Source: Panagrolaimus kolymaensis
Taxonomy: Eukaryota > Nematoda > Chromadorea > Rhabditida > Panagrolaimidae
Assembly: GCA_028622995.1 (NCBI GenBank)
Contig: JAJQJQ010000009.1
Location: forward strand, 1,922,001 to 1,986,000
Direction of reading: 5' to 3'
Length of the DNA: 64,000 bases
The notes under the pieces are model-generated. The model was not told where the DNA came from, ran no database searches, and was given only the letters and a program-made list of their open reading frames with translations. This document shows, piece after piece, positions 47,236 through 59,800 of this stretch (position 1 is its first letter; every line of letters starts with the position of its first letter). The position numbers and the translations under genes are program-made.

Positions 47236-49442
47236 TATCAATAACCAAAAGCTGTGAGACAGTCACCAAAGAAAAAAACAAGTCAAAAAAAAGGAAAAAA
47301 AAGTGTTTTGCACCAAAACTGATGAAGGCGGTGTTGGTTATAGAAGAGGATGCAGAATTATGAATGCTCACTTTTTTTGGTTGGTTTGATGGTTTCTGTA
47401 AAATAAAAAAATACAGAAGTTGTTACAATAACGAATTACAAAAGCAGAATTTTTTTACAAAAAAAATTAAACCAAAAGCTATATTTACAATTTCTCATAA
47501 AAGTTGGTTATGCAAAAAGAAATAAAACAAAACAAAAATAAATAAAAAAGAAAAAGTATTGATCATTTTCAAATAAAAGAAATACGTTTTATTTCTCTTT
47601 TTTCTTTTTCCACCAAAAAAAGCAACAACAAAGAAAATTATTTGGCAAAAAAAAAAAGACAAAAAATAAAAGAAATTTTTTATTAGCAATTTTGGATATG
47701 AAGAACCATCACAAATACATTTTTTTAACTCTAAAACTTTTAAAATTGCCTGCTCGAGAATACTTTTTTAAAGCGTTCAAATTTAAAATCACAAGAAAAA
47801 ATATTTTAATTTACATTAATGAAGCATGAAACATTTTAAAAAGCATTTTCTATCGAATTTAAAGCAATAAAATTCTGGATGAAATAGAAATCGATGTTTT
47901 TCCCACAACAGATTTTTTTAATATTTTTAGTTTTGCTTTATAATAGTTGAGCATTAAAAACAATTTAAATATGCAACCTTGAAATTAGCTTCCAGGACAA
48001 GGAATCGTGTAAAAATTTTATTCAAAAACAGTTTTAAATGATAAAAATCTAGGGTGCAAATGTCATTAAAAAATCTGTAATTTGAGGTGTTAAGTCCTGA
48101 TGAATTTCTTGAAGTTTCCTTCGAGGGTTTTTTAAGACAAAAAATAAAACAAAATATTATTGCCCTTGAACGAAAAAATGACCATTAAAACAAGATAATT
48201 GGCAAGGACAAAATTCATCGAAAATTTACAACTTTATTTTTAAGAACTGTGAATTCCGTTCAACACTGTGACTTTTTCCCTTATTTAAACAAAAAAACAC
48301 AAAAAACGGATATAAGAAGAATTAAAATATTCAAAAAAAGTTATAGAAAATGGCTCTTTTTGTATGTAAATAAAAAAATAAAACCTTGATTTTAAACCTT
48401 TTTTTAAATAGTGTGAAGAGAAAAAGGTAAACTACAAAATGCATATTTTAACCATTCAAGGTCGTTCGTGAATAACATAACATGGCTGAAACACCTTTAA
48501 TCGATGTAAAATTTCTCTTTCTCGCAGAAGTGTTTGACTCATCGGAAAAACATATTTATGAATAAGTAAAATCGAACATTGAGATAATTTTGTGAAAATG
48601 CACTTTTTTTATCCCTTTGTAAGAAAGTTTTATAAATTTCAATCATAAAATAATTAAAATTTGCTATGTATTTATTAATAAAGCTTTTTCCCAAATCAAA
48701 ATGAAAGCAAAAAAATTTATAAAATGCTAACTTATGACAATTAAACAAACAAAAAAATAATGCTCTCATTTTTGGTCATAAAAAAACAACAAAACTTTTT
48801 TTAATTAGAATAACTTTGAAAAAAATAACAAATAAATTTCAAAGACTTCTAGACCACATTTTTTTTTCTGAATAAAAATAGCTATAAAAAAAGATGATAC
48901 TTTGATCAAAGGTTCAATAATTATGCAACTTCTGATAACAAAGAACGTCTCGCACTTTGTTACTTTGAAAATTAATGGCTACAAGATGATCAAAAATATT
49001 TGAAGTTTACATTAAACGACGGAGGAAGAAAAAAGAAAAAAGGAGTAATTTTTATTTATGTTTTCAAATGTGTTTACATATAAAAAAAGCTTATCATATG
49101 GAAAAAAATTACCACGCGATCATTGTTTTTTGTAGAAAAAAGAACACATTTAGCCCTATAAAAACAGTTTTTAGATTTCAAGAAAATTTATTACACTGAA
49201 GAAGGAGTGTTAAAATAATTTTTAAAAATTAACTTGAATTTTTTTGAAATTATTTTTTAAAATTATCTGTTCATTTATTAAAATTTGTTTTTCTTAAACT
49301 TTCAGCAACATTTTTTATATAAAACACTCAAAAAAAGTTTTTTATCATCCAATATAAAAAGTTCTTTTATGAATTCGAGATATATTAAAATTTTGTTTAG
49401 CCGAAATTTGAAATTTTACTTTCAGCTTTTACATTTCAAAAA
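47236..49442. other. Divergent intergenic region, G-alpha-s and GH16
   Basis: About 2.2 kb with no supported coding gene. On the minus strand an acceptor-like TTATTTTACAG near 47399 and CTCACAG near 47253 suggest a non-coding 5' exon or trans-splice site for G-alpha-s. The rest is AT-rich filler. Confidence 0.5.
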
Positions 49443-50687
49443 ATGCAACAACAAAGTCTATCAATTTTATTCAGCTTATTTTTAGTTTATCAAGCTTTAG
49501 GTAGTTTTTTTTTCATTAACGATCAATCAAAATTTTTTTCCATCTATTTTTCAGCTGGACCTATGGTTTTTAATGATAATGGCATAATTATCGGTAATAT
49601 GAGCGATCGCGAAAGAAGTTCATATAAACTCAAAAAATCTTATCAAGGAAATAACTTTTTCGATGGGTTTTATTTTTTTAATTCCCCTGATCCAACTCAT
49701 GGTACCGTAAAATACGTGGATAAACAAACGGCCGAAAGTATGGGTTTAATTAGAGTTGAAAATGGCAAAGTTGTTATTTTAATTAATCAAAAAATTTTTT
49801 TATAACTAAAAATTCTTTTTTTTAGGTCAGAATTAAAGCTGACGACAAAAATGTATATTCTGGAAATCAAAATCGCCCTTCAGTTCGAATACATTCTCAT
49901 GGAAAATATAATAATGGATTATTTATTTATGACCTTGATCATATGCCCGTTGGACCTGGTACATGGCCAGCATATTGGCTTTGTGGATCGAATTGGCCAA
50001 ATAATGGTGAAATTGATATTCTTGAAGGTGTTGATGGCATGGAAGCTAATAATCAAGCTCTTCATACGAGTAATGGCTGTTACATGCCTTTGGATGCTAG
50101 CATTTTTAAAGGTTCTTGGTCTAAAGGCCCTGGAGGAAAAATAGCTAATGATTGTTATGTTAATGCAGCAGGTAAGTCGCTTACGTAACTTATATACAAA
50201 GTTGAAAATAATCGTTTTAGGACAATATTCAAATCAAGGTTGCTCCATAGCTTCACAAAATGGCTATTTTGGTGTTCCATTCAACAAAGCTGGTGGCGGA
50301 GTTTTTTCATTTGAATGGAATCGAGATAGCCATTTAAAAATGTGGATTTTTCATAAAAATGAAATTCCTGGTGACATTAAATCTGTTAGTTAGACTTATC
50401 ACTTTTTTTGTTTGTTACAAATCTCAACAAAAATAATTTTCTTTTAGGGTAATCCAAATCCTTCCAAATGGGGCAAACCTCAAGCTTATTACACCATCAG
50501 CAAAACATGCCCTTCCGATCATTTTAACAATCATGAAATAATAATTAATTTAACTTTTTGTGGTGATTGGGCTGGAAGTGTTTACAATGGCGGATTACAG
50601 GCTTGTGAACATAAAGTTCGAAGTGATCCCGGAGCTTTTAAAAATGCTTATTGGCTTATTAATTCTTTAAAAATTTATTCGCATTAA
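49443..50687 (+). CDS. GH16 family glucanase, fungal-like, secreted
   Basis: Five exons: 49443-49500, 49555-49769 (donor 49770 or 49773), 49826-50171, 50221-50384, 50448-50687; about 340 aa. Seen: signal peptide (MQQQSLSILFSLFLVYQALA); a beta-jelly-roll with GTWPAYWLCG; the catalytic signature EIDILE (E about 153, D 155, E 158), where the first Glu is nucleophile and the last acid/base; conserved substrate-cleft words HTSNGC, GGGVFSFEWN, KMWIFHKNEIPGDI and NLTFCGDWAG. The order and wording match fungal endo-beta-1,3(4)-glucanases rather than animal beta-1,3-glucan recognition proteins. Four to five introns of the local type show it is a resident nuclear gene. Likely role: digestion of beta-glucans (fungal, algal or plant walls). 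Horizontal origin is inferred. An AG acceptor lies 17 nt before the ATG. Confidence 0.85.
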
Positions 50688-51039
50688 ACAAAAAAAGCTA
50701 TATAACTTTTTTTTATACAAATTTTTTTTTGGTTTTTTAAATTCTTTTTAATTGAATTTGTTAAATTATTTTTTATTTAAATAAATTAATTCTATTTTTT
50801 AAGAAACTAATCGTTTTTGTTTTTTTCAATTCCATTTCGATGTGTCTAAGAATGTTTTTATAAAGCTACAAAATTTTATGATTAAATGATTAATTAATTA
50901 ATTAGGAAACTTTAAATAATGAGCATAAGAAATGGAATACAAGTAATGAAAAAAAAACTGGAAAATTGTTTTCGATGTATAAAAAAAGAGGAGAGATCGA
51001 GGTAAAGCTCGTAAAAACAAAAATTTAAATGCATTTCAT
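50688..51039. other. Convergent intergenic spacer
   Basis: About 350 bp between the GH16 and four-TM genes, whose 3' ends face each other. AT-rich, with AATAAA-like words (for example AATAAATTAATTC near 50780) that could serve polyadenylation. Nothing else is seen. Confidence 0.5.
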
Positions 51040-52072
51040 TCAGTGATTTAATAATGCCGCATTATCATGAGGTCCTCCATGTAATTGCTTGACATGTCGA
51101 TAAGCTCGATAAACCAATAACCAAAAGAACATTGGAATGAAATTCATGATCAAAATCAAAACAGATGTGACATTGCAAAAGGTTTTGACAGCTAAAAAAT
51201 TATGTAAATTTTTATTTTTTTTACTTAAAAAACTGAAAAAATTAATTTACTGCTTTCATTTACATCTTTCCGGGGCAAATTGTCAATAATAGTGTCAGGA
51301 GCAAAGTTTCCCATAATAAACAAGAAAGCAACAAGCATAAGCCAAAATGCAATCCAAATTCCCTAAAAATAAAAAAAAGTAATATTTTCTATAAAAAATT
51401 TAAATTAAATTTCTTACATTGACAATCAAATATGGAAGGAAAGCCCATGGCTTTTCTTTATTGGCTCCATGAAGCAAAAGCAAATTAATCACAAACATAC
51501 TGAACCCAATAATATTGAGAATAATCAATCCAGTGAGTTGGTATTTGGCCACAGTTGATTGAGGAAAGAAAAGGGCCCAAAATGACATGGAAATACTTGG
51601 AACAAAAATGTTGATTAAACACATGGCACAAATAACAATGCCAATCAAAGCCACAATTTTGGCGCATGTCTAAAAAAATATGGAAATAAAAATGGATTGT
51701 TTAAATTTAAAAGTTTGTCTTTTAAAAAATTTTTAAAGTTTTGGTGGGAATTGAAAGCATAAAATCCTTGATATTGGTGAGCATTGGTTAATGGCTTAAC
51801 AAACACCAAAAAACAAATTAGCAACCAAAAATAATTGGAAAATCATTTTTTGACTCGCAACGCTTGAACTTAAGTAAAAATATTTGCATGCTTTGTGAAT
51901 ATTCAAGTTAATAAAATTCGATAAATTTTTTTATTTTATCTCTTTTGTGTTTTTGTTTTTTCATTAGAAATCGAATACCACTGCCAGATATTAATGAAAA
52001 ACTCATTTTTGCTACTGAACAGGAAAGAAAGTGTTATTCATAAGTTATGGTTTTTACCTCTTCATTACTCAT
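51040..52072 (-). CDS. Small four-transmembrane protein, unrecognised
   Basis: Four exons: 52072-52058 (15 nt, MSNEE), 51669-51418, 51362-51251, 51191-51040; 176 aa, in frame. Four hydrophobic segments are seen: about residues 9-32 (IVALIGIVICAMCLINIF), 45-66, 80-105 (GIWIAFWLMLVAFLFIMG) and 130-155. A short loop with DNLPRKDVNESS and one Cys lies between TM3 and TM4, and a basic C-terminal tail ends HDNAALLNH. This plan resembles small nematode four-TM proteins and, loosely, LAPTM-type lysosomal proteins; no family is claimed. The tiny first exon is chosen because it supplies the only ATG in phase with a GTAAAA donor. Confidence 0.65.
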
Positions 52073-53228
52073 TTTAGAAACCCATGACAACGGCCTTAAA
52101 ACCGTCCAATCAACTTAAATTACTTTTCTTTCATTTGCGCAGATAGAAAAACAAAAATTATGAATTTCCAAGCTACGATTTCGATAAAAACAATATTTTT
52201 AAAAGTAATCGATTTTTTAAAAATTACAATTTTTAGGTTTAGAAAAATGTTAAAATCTTCCTTTTTTTTTGTTGCGAAGGTTGATTTTAAAACTTTTCAA
52301 CTAAAAAATAAATATATTACCTCGACTCGAATCCCGCAACATTTAGCATTTGGAACATCCGTTCTAACGATTGCCATTTTTGACGATAAAATAAAATATT
52401 AGGTCAAAAACAAAATAAAATAAATATATATTGAGAGAATAGAATAGCCGCCGCTGCTTACAAAATCGAAAAACAACGCTCACTGAAATTTTTGTTGTTG
52501 TCTTGTTTTCCCAAAGCCACCAACGCCCGGGCGAAAAAAGACATAGAAATAAATTTGTTTTTTTATTTCTGCACACACTCACCACTATTTTTTGTTTTGT
52601 TTTGTTCCCTTTTCGACGATCAAAGAACATATATATGCACTTGGGTGTATGTCTTTCTCATACTTGTTTACTTCCGAAAAAAAAGATGCATGTAGAAAAG
52701 TGGATGAAAAAAAGGAGCGCATAAACAAAAAGAAAGATGTGGATGCTTTTCGAGTACATATTTATTGAATTTATGTTTCAAAAACTATAAAACAACAAAA
52801 GATGAATAATTTTAAGACCAAAAATCTAGTTTTTTTTTATAGCAGCTTTGATCTATGGTACAGGTCATTCTATGAGAAAAAAATAGAAAATAAAATGAAA
52901 GACCATGTTTCTTAACTTCAGTGAAATGTGTTGTTCCATTGAAAATTGATAAAGTTGAAAACAAGAAAAAAAGCTATGAATTAAGAATGGTTTAGTTTTT
53001 TGTGATATTCTAAAAAGCAAAAGATTATTTTTAAACAAAAAAAATAAAAAAGCATATGTAAAATTCCAAATGAAATAAATGAATTATGTTTAAATTCTTT
53101 TAAACCATTCCGCCGCAAACAAAAAAAGATTAAATAAAATATGAACTTTTTCCAAGATCCGCCTAAAACATATCATTCAGCCACCAATAAAAATCATGGC
53201 ACTCGACCAACAAGCTCAGTCAGGCTGG
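52073..53228. other. Intergenic, no supported gene
   Basis: Between two minus-strand genes. AT-rich with a GC-richer patch near 52440-52540 (GCCGCCGCTGC). Frames here are short and lack domains. Confidence 0.5.
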
Positions 53229-53332
53229 CGGGTCTCAGTAAAAACCGATCCGATCCCTTTTTTTTTGCACGGAAAAAATGATGCAAATTTTTGAGTTTAC
53301 GTGACCGATCGGATCAGTTTTTACTGAGACCC
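53229..53332. mobile_element. MITE-like element with 25-bp inverted repeats
   Basis: GGTCTCAGTAAAAAC at 53231 is matched as inverted repeat by GTTTTTACTGAGACC ending at 53332. The repeats extend to 25 bp (53231-53255 and 53308-53332) with one mismatch. An 8-bp direct repeat CAGGCTGG lies at 53221-53228 and 53333-53340, the target-site size of hAT elements. The 50-bp centre has no coding capacity. It sits 38 bp downstream of the adenylosuccinate lyase stop, so it may be transcribed in the 3' UTR as a strong hairpin. Confidence 0.65.
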
Positions 53333-53369
53333 CAGGCTGGAACTCATGATCCAAATTAGTAATTATTTG

Positions 53370-54958
53370 TTAATTTTTTTTTAAAACTTTCGGTTTTAGC
53401 CAAACTCTCACTGGAAAGGGTAATGATTGCTTCGCAAAATAATCATCTTTATGAAACGATTCTTTTAACATTTCTTCAATAGAAACGCTTTCACCATCTT
53501 CCATTTTCTTTCGTGCCTTTAATGAAATCTCACGAATTTTGGCGTGAGCTTCTTGTCGATCAATTCCATGATCGCTTAATCGCATTAAAGCTTCTTCAAG
53601 TGCCAAAAATGGAAGTTCCTTTGCTACAATCTTTTTTACGGTATTTTTTTGAATGGTCATTCCTTCGAATACGTTTTGAAGTGTTGTTAAAATTGTTTCA
53701 GCAAGGAGGAATGAATCAGGAATCATTGATCTACGAATAGAAGAGTCATCGAGAGTTCGTTCCAATCCTTGATCAGAAAGGATTGTGAGGGCATTCTATA
53801 AAACTATTAATTATGAAATGAATTATAAAAATTGACAAAGCTTACTTTAACCTGATCCATTAATTTTGTTGAAAGACCTGAAATGTCTTCACATTTCATT
53901 GGATTTCTTTTATATGACATTGCCGATGAACCAATTTCTTCAGATTCAAATGGTTCACGAATTTCATCAATCATTTGAAGAATCCTAATATCGCTCGCAA
54001 TCTTTTTAATTGCTGAAGCTAAATTTGATAAAGCAAATATAAGTTTAGTATCTTGTTGACGAGAATAAGTTTGACCGCAAATAAAAAATTTCTTATCAAA
54101 GCCTGCTTTAGCTGTGACAAGTTCATCCAATTTTTCTACTTTGTCTTCGTCTTCATTAAACAAAGTCATAAAAGAATCTTGCGTTCCAGTGGCGCCTTTA
54201 ATTCCACGAAATCTTAAATTTTTGTAAAAATCTTCAATGGTTTGAAAAGTTATTAAAAGTTCTTGAGCCCAAATAACTGCTCGTTTACCAATAGTTACAA
54301 GAGAAGCAGCTTGGTAATGAGTTCGACCAACGGTTACAGTGGCTGCATGAGTTTCAGCAAAATCCCCAAGACTTTTCAAGCATATGGCAGCTCTGAATTT
54401 GGTTTTTTAGATATGTATAAAATGATAAGGCTTACTTTTGCAGAATAAATTCTAAGGCTTCTTTTTGGCAAATCAAGTCTGCATTATCTTGAACAAAGCA
54501 AGATGTGGCTCCTAAATGTATAATGCCTGCTGCTTTATGACATAATTTTCCATAGCTGTGATTATGAGCCATAACGTCATGCTTAAGTCTGAAGGAAAAT
54601 TGATAATGATTTTTTTGTGAAAATAACTATATATTTAAAAAATTCTACCGTTTCTCTTCTGCAGCAACATCAGCAAAATTAATGTTTGTTTTATTTGCTT
54701 TCAATTCGTCGATAGCTTCTTGGGTAACTTGATTTAGTCCAAGTTCATGCTCAGCTTCAGCAAGCCAAATCCAAAGCTCACGCCATGTTTCTGTCTAAAA
54801 ATAGAAATTTGAAAGTATTTATTTTTATTTTAAGTATCATTAATTTCTTGAAAATTTGAAACTACCTTATGACGCTCAGAGAAAATCGCAGCAATTTTTG
54901 ATCCCTGACAATATTCTTGAGTAAGGGGCGGTTCATAAAAATCTTCTTTTGTTGACAT
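53370..54958 (-). CDS. adsl-1: Adenylosuccinate lyase
   Basis: Five exons: 54958-54866, 54794-54649, 54588-54436, 54392-53846, 53795-53370; 454 aa, slightly shorter than most animal enzymes (about 480). It cleaves adenylosuccinate to AMP and fumarate, and SAICAR to AICAR, in purine synthesis in the cytosol. Seen: N-terminal [19 protein letters not shown]; catalytic His regions [11 protein letters not shown] and GRTHYQAAS; the fumarase/aspartase superfamily signature [14 protein letters not shown] at about 286-299; and the C-terminal domain with [15 protein letters not shown] and [10 protein letters not shown]. All active-site blocks are present, so it should be functional. A TTTCAG acceptor lies 9 nt before the ATG. 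Symbol by analogy to the nematode orthologue. Confidence 0.92.
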
Positions 54959-56214
54959 GTTTTATAACTGAAATATTCTTAAGTAAAGTTTATAAAAATT
55001 ACAAAATTTTTGCAACACTACTGCGAAAATGTGCATGGAAATGGTTTTGAGGAAAAATATTTGTCAAATTATTAGCCAAAAATCAAAGAGTTTTATTTAT
55101 AAATCAATGGATGAGATTGTGAAAAAGGAAAAAAGGTTGATTGGCCTAGATAGATAGCATCAAAAAACGTAACAAAAAACAAAAATGATCAATGGCATTC
55201 AATGAAAAAACAAATTCAAAAAAGTAGATAAAGGTTAAAGGAGAGAGACACTCAGTATTTGTTTAAAAAAATAACATAAGAATTATGTTACTTTATCAAA
55301 AAGTGACGCATCCATCCATCTTTTGTAGTTGGGCTGTTATTCAAACAAAAAATTTAAATTGTTTTTATCGAAACTGAATTTACCCAACAATAAAAAAAAT
55401 TGCCCAAGAATGTCTTTTAAGTTAATTTATGAAGAAGAAAGTGAAATTTGCGAATTAATCAACCATAGTTATAAGCAAATTAAATCCTAAAAAATGTGTT
55501 TATTAAGCGATAAAAATTGCCGTATAAATGATTTTAGAAACACGTATTGTTGGAGAAAAAAAAACAAGACGTTATTTTTTTTCTTTTCTTAGGAAGGAGA
55601 ACAAAATTATTTTGAAAAAAAAGAAGAAATTTTATAATGGAAAACTAAAACAAATGCACAAAAAAATCAACTACAGCTACAAGCATTATTTCGCAACACA
55701 AAAAGTTATAAAAGGCTTTTTCATGTTCACAACCGACGATAGTGAACCATTCACTCTTGCTTCTTTTAATGAATTGAGGAAAATGTCTACGCTGAAAAAA
55801 TATTGATGATTACTTCCCGAACATTCTAATGCATAATTAAGAATATTCTCGATCTTTCTTCCGTCTTTTGGTGAGAAAATACAAAGTAAGCTGCTTAAGA
55901 AGGAAATGATTATTGTTTCATCTGATAAGCATTTCAAAATTTAAGTTGCATCATTTTTTTGCTTTTTGTATAAATTTTATTATTTTCTTCTTTATTTCAA
56001 TTAATCCATCAGCAAATTATGAAGAAATTTAATGCTGTCGTAAAGCTTTGAAAAAATTAGTAAGCAATGAAAAAGAATTCAAAGTTGTAATTTAAAAACA
56101 TAACTTTAATTTAAAATTTTATTTAACGGTAAAAAAATTGAAAAATAATGAGAATTTTTAAACTTAAAAAATGTAGGAAAAATACATGTACAATTTTTAT
56201 ACTGTGTTTTTTTA
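54959..56214. other. Intergenic, no supported gene
   Basis: Upstream of adenylosuccinate lyase and downstream of the 127-aa gene. Open frames near 55528-55937 on both strands overlap each other and have no domain or splice support. AT-rich. Confidence 0.5.
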
Positions 56215-56800
56215 TTATTTTTTGACAAAATGGAAACCACGTTTGCCAAGAATTTCTTGTAGAAGCATTAAATCTTTTTCACCTTGTGGACTCACGGTGC
56301 TGTCATATACCTAAAAATATATTAATAATAATATTATTTACTCAACCACATTTTTTTCAAAGTCATAAAAAAATAAATCAATAAAATCGACTCTTTTTTA
56401 GCAAAATATTTTTTCTTTCCGGAAAAAAGGTGTTAAAGGAATTTTTTAGATAAGAAAAAACGAACCAAATGAATTGTGTTTTCTGCTTCTTCTTCAAGGG
56501 AATCAAATGGTTCTTCAGGCACAAGACTGCAACGAAGACTGGGTTTTCCAAGAATTAAACTAGCATAAAATTTTGCATGAGATTTTTCTCCAACTAATAA
56601 ATATTGAGCGATGCCTTCATCAAAAATCTGAAAAATGGAAAAAAAATTTTAATGGAAAAAATTTCAAAACATACTTCAATTTCTCCATTATATTCCCAAT
56701 CTGCTTCCCAATTATCCACTAAATAAAGAACTTCATCCACAAATAATTCAGGTTGAGTGGGTTTTATCAAACGCGTGGAAGCATCTTTTTTTCGAATCAT
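56215..56800 (-). CDS. Conserved-looking small protein, function unknown
   Basis: Three exons: 56800-56675, 56627-56466, 56310-56215; 127 aa, single frame, ordinary coding composition against a homopolymer-rich background. The sequence is soluble and acidic in the middle (PEEPFDSLEEEAEN) with aromatic-rich VDNWEADWEYNGEIE and a basic end GKRGFHFVKK. No signal peptide or TM. I do not recognise the family. A CTTTAG acceptor lies 5 nt before the ATG, which supports this start. One donor (GTTCGT) is weak. Confidence 0.6.
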
Positions 56801-59800
56801 AATTTCTAAAGAAAAAATTTTTTTTTAAAAATGAGTATAAAAGAATATGGAATCAGGAAAGAAAAATGACAAAAATTTATATGCAAAATAAAAAAATAAC
56901 GACCATCGATAACGTTCACGCGCGAAAAACATTATTTTAATGTTAAAAAAAATAAAGCAAAAACATACATAAACGCGCAAAGAAAAAAGCTATGAAAAAA
57001 AAATTCAAAAAATATCACATTTTTTTCCTTCTTTTCAACATACGTTCAAGGAGGAGCAACAATATTTGTTTTTTTTTCTTTGATGGAAGGAAAATTTTTA
57101 ACAAAAATAAAAGAAAAGAAAAAACAACTCAAAACTGTCAATTTATTTGTCAAAAGCAAGCAATCAAAGGATTGATTTTCTTTTGTGATTTTTTTTTAAA
57201 TTTTAAAATTACGCTTAAAATTACAAAAACAAAAATAGGAGCGTAAAAAAGTAAAAAAATGCAAGTAAAAAAAGAAAATACTAAAAAAAGTTAGCAAAGG
57301 TGTTAGGTTAAATATAGCTAGCGCAACAAAAAAAAGTTATTTACCGGCAGAAAAAAAAATAAATATAATAAAAATAGTTCGGGAGTTTCTTTCTATGTAT
57401 TTTTTTTTTGCAGCGAGTAACAAACAACAAGAAAGAATGCAAAAAAATGAAAAAGTGTATGAACAAGTTTTTTTTGTGTTATTTATTTGCCTCCAGGACT
57501 CTCGGTTTCTGTTATTTCTCTTTCTCCAGGTACAGAGGTGCAGCAAACATACGACCGTTTTTGACTCCACGAACTGACTGAACTTTAAAGAGAAAGAACT
57601 TAACTTTAAGAAATTTGGCTTGCTTGGCAAAAAAAAAGAGTAATACTTTTTGTAAACAAAGAAAAAACTTTTTTTAAAAGAGTTGGAAGTTGGAGAAATT
57701 TTATTTTTCCTTTTTCCAAGTTTTCAACTAAATCCAAGTTCAACGAAGAAGAAAAAAAAAATTATGGTTTGATTGAATCAAAAAAAAGAGAAAATGAAAG
57801 AAAGTTTGGGAGAAATACAAAAAAAAAACCGATGAAAAAGAAGATCGTTTGATTCGTGTGGTTTTCAGTTTTTCTTAAGGATATTATTATTAATACAAAA
57901 TTGATCTGACACTTGTATGGGAAAGAGAGAGAAAGAATTAACGCAATAGCGCAATAAAAAAAATATCATAGAAAAAAAAGTGTTTTAGTCTCTGATACAA
58001 AAAAAATATTCTTTCTTTCTGTGCGCAGATGTTTCAATTTTCAACGTAAAAATCGAAAGACCAAACCAAAAAAAGCTCCAGATCGAAAAGAAAAAAAGAA
58101 AAAAGCCGCCAAATGGTTTCTATTTTTCTCACATCTTTTTTGCTTTTTTGACTTTTTCTCTCTTTTTGGCGCTATGTTTTTTATTGCAAAAAAAGCATAA
58201 ACACATACTTTTTCCATTTCTTTTATTATTATGAAATAACTAAAAACAAAAAAGAAAGAACCAAAAAAGCAAGCACGAAATGAAATTGAGTATTAGTCAC
58301 CATAAATAAATAAGGGTCTTTCGAATTATTATTATTATCAAACATAAAAAAAAGCATAAGGCTACGACACATATTAAAATTAAACTACGTTTTTTTTCTT
58401 TTTCTATGTATTTTTGTGCAAAGCAACAAAAAAAAGAATGCAACCAAACGAACGAACATTCGAGATTGGAAATAAAAAAGCTTATAGATATTTTTGTGTC
58501 GATTTTGTCGTCGTCGCCTGCTTTTTTTTGCTTTATTTTTATTTATTATTGTAATGAAAAAGGAAAAAAATAGGTTGGTGGAAGTTGAAAAATTTTTTTT
58601 TTTTATTTCGACATCATTTATTCATTTGTTAAAAAACACATTATTGTAAAATTTTTCCAAAGAAAGTTGCTTGAATTTATTTAAATGGAAAAGAAAACTT
58701 AGAAAAATGGTACTTATTTTATTTAAGTATGCTAGTCTGCTCCATCAACCATCGAATTTAATATTTGGTGTCCATCGAAAAATATTTTTTACATTTCGCC
58801 TGCTTTTAAATTTTTTATTTTTATTCTCCGGTTTACAGTTATAATATCAATTTTTGTATTTTTTAAATCAAAGTAAGTAAAGTAATGGCTTTGTCGTCCC
58901 AAACTTTCGTCCTTCCACTCCTTTCTTCTCCTCTATCCACTCTCTCATTTTTTGTTTTACTACAAAGGAAAAAAATATGGAAAGAATAGGATCAAGGGCA
59001 AAGAACTACAACAACATTGAAAACCAAGACGACGTCCAACTGTGGAGGCAAAAAAGCGAAGAAAAAAAAGAGAAGATGGAATAACTAACATCAGCACTTT
59101 TTCCCTCCATTTTTTTTTCTTTCTTTCTCTATCACTTATATTTTCCTTTTTTTTCGTAAAAAAAAAATTAAAATTAAAAAAGCTGGTTTGCACAGCAACA
59201 AAAAAAAAACACATTAAATGACAGTTTGTCCGGCGGTCACTTTTTTTTTCTTTGTATTGTCGCCAGTCGACTCAACGGACGTTAGCGTTGTTGCCCGACG
59301 ACGTCTGCATGCTTGCTTGCTTGATTTTTTTTCCTTGCGCAGCACACTTTTTTCATTTTCCATACAACAACAATGGCAGAGTTTGTTCTTACACAGAGAG
59401 AGGGGTATTTCTTAGGAGTTGTAAATCGTATTTTCCGGAGAGAAATTTTTTTTTATAAAAACTCAAATCTGCTTCTTTTGCACACCTTTTTTCCACGTCT
59501 TCTTAGTTCAAGTTTTTACCTAAATATCTTGTTTGTCAAGGAATTTAAATTTCAAAAATTATTTCTATCAAAAATGCGAAATTTTTGTTAAAATGTTTTA
59601 CTTCTTCGAAGCGCTCCTCAAAAATCACTCTTACTTCCACATTCCGCATGACAAGATTTGTCTAATATTCCAAAAAATAGTACTGTTACTTTGTTGGAAT
59701 CCATGCGTCAAAAATCACTCTTAAATATATTTCTCTCTTTATTGACTTTTTAATTTTAAATTCTTGAGAACTTTGTTTTTAGAACCTTTTTTTCTCTCTC

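Noticed and set aside
55528..55937. Frames on both strands between adenylosuccinate lyase and the 127-aa gene
   Set aside because: Opposite-strand frames overlap, with no ATG context, splice partners or recognisable motif to choose either.
57337..57630. 97-aa minus-strand frame with Cys and Ser
   Set aside because: Composition reflects GAAA/TTTC runs; no domain and no neighbouring exons.
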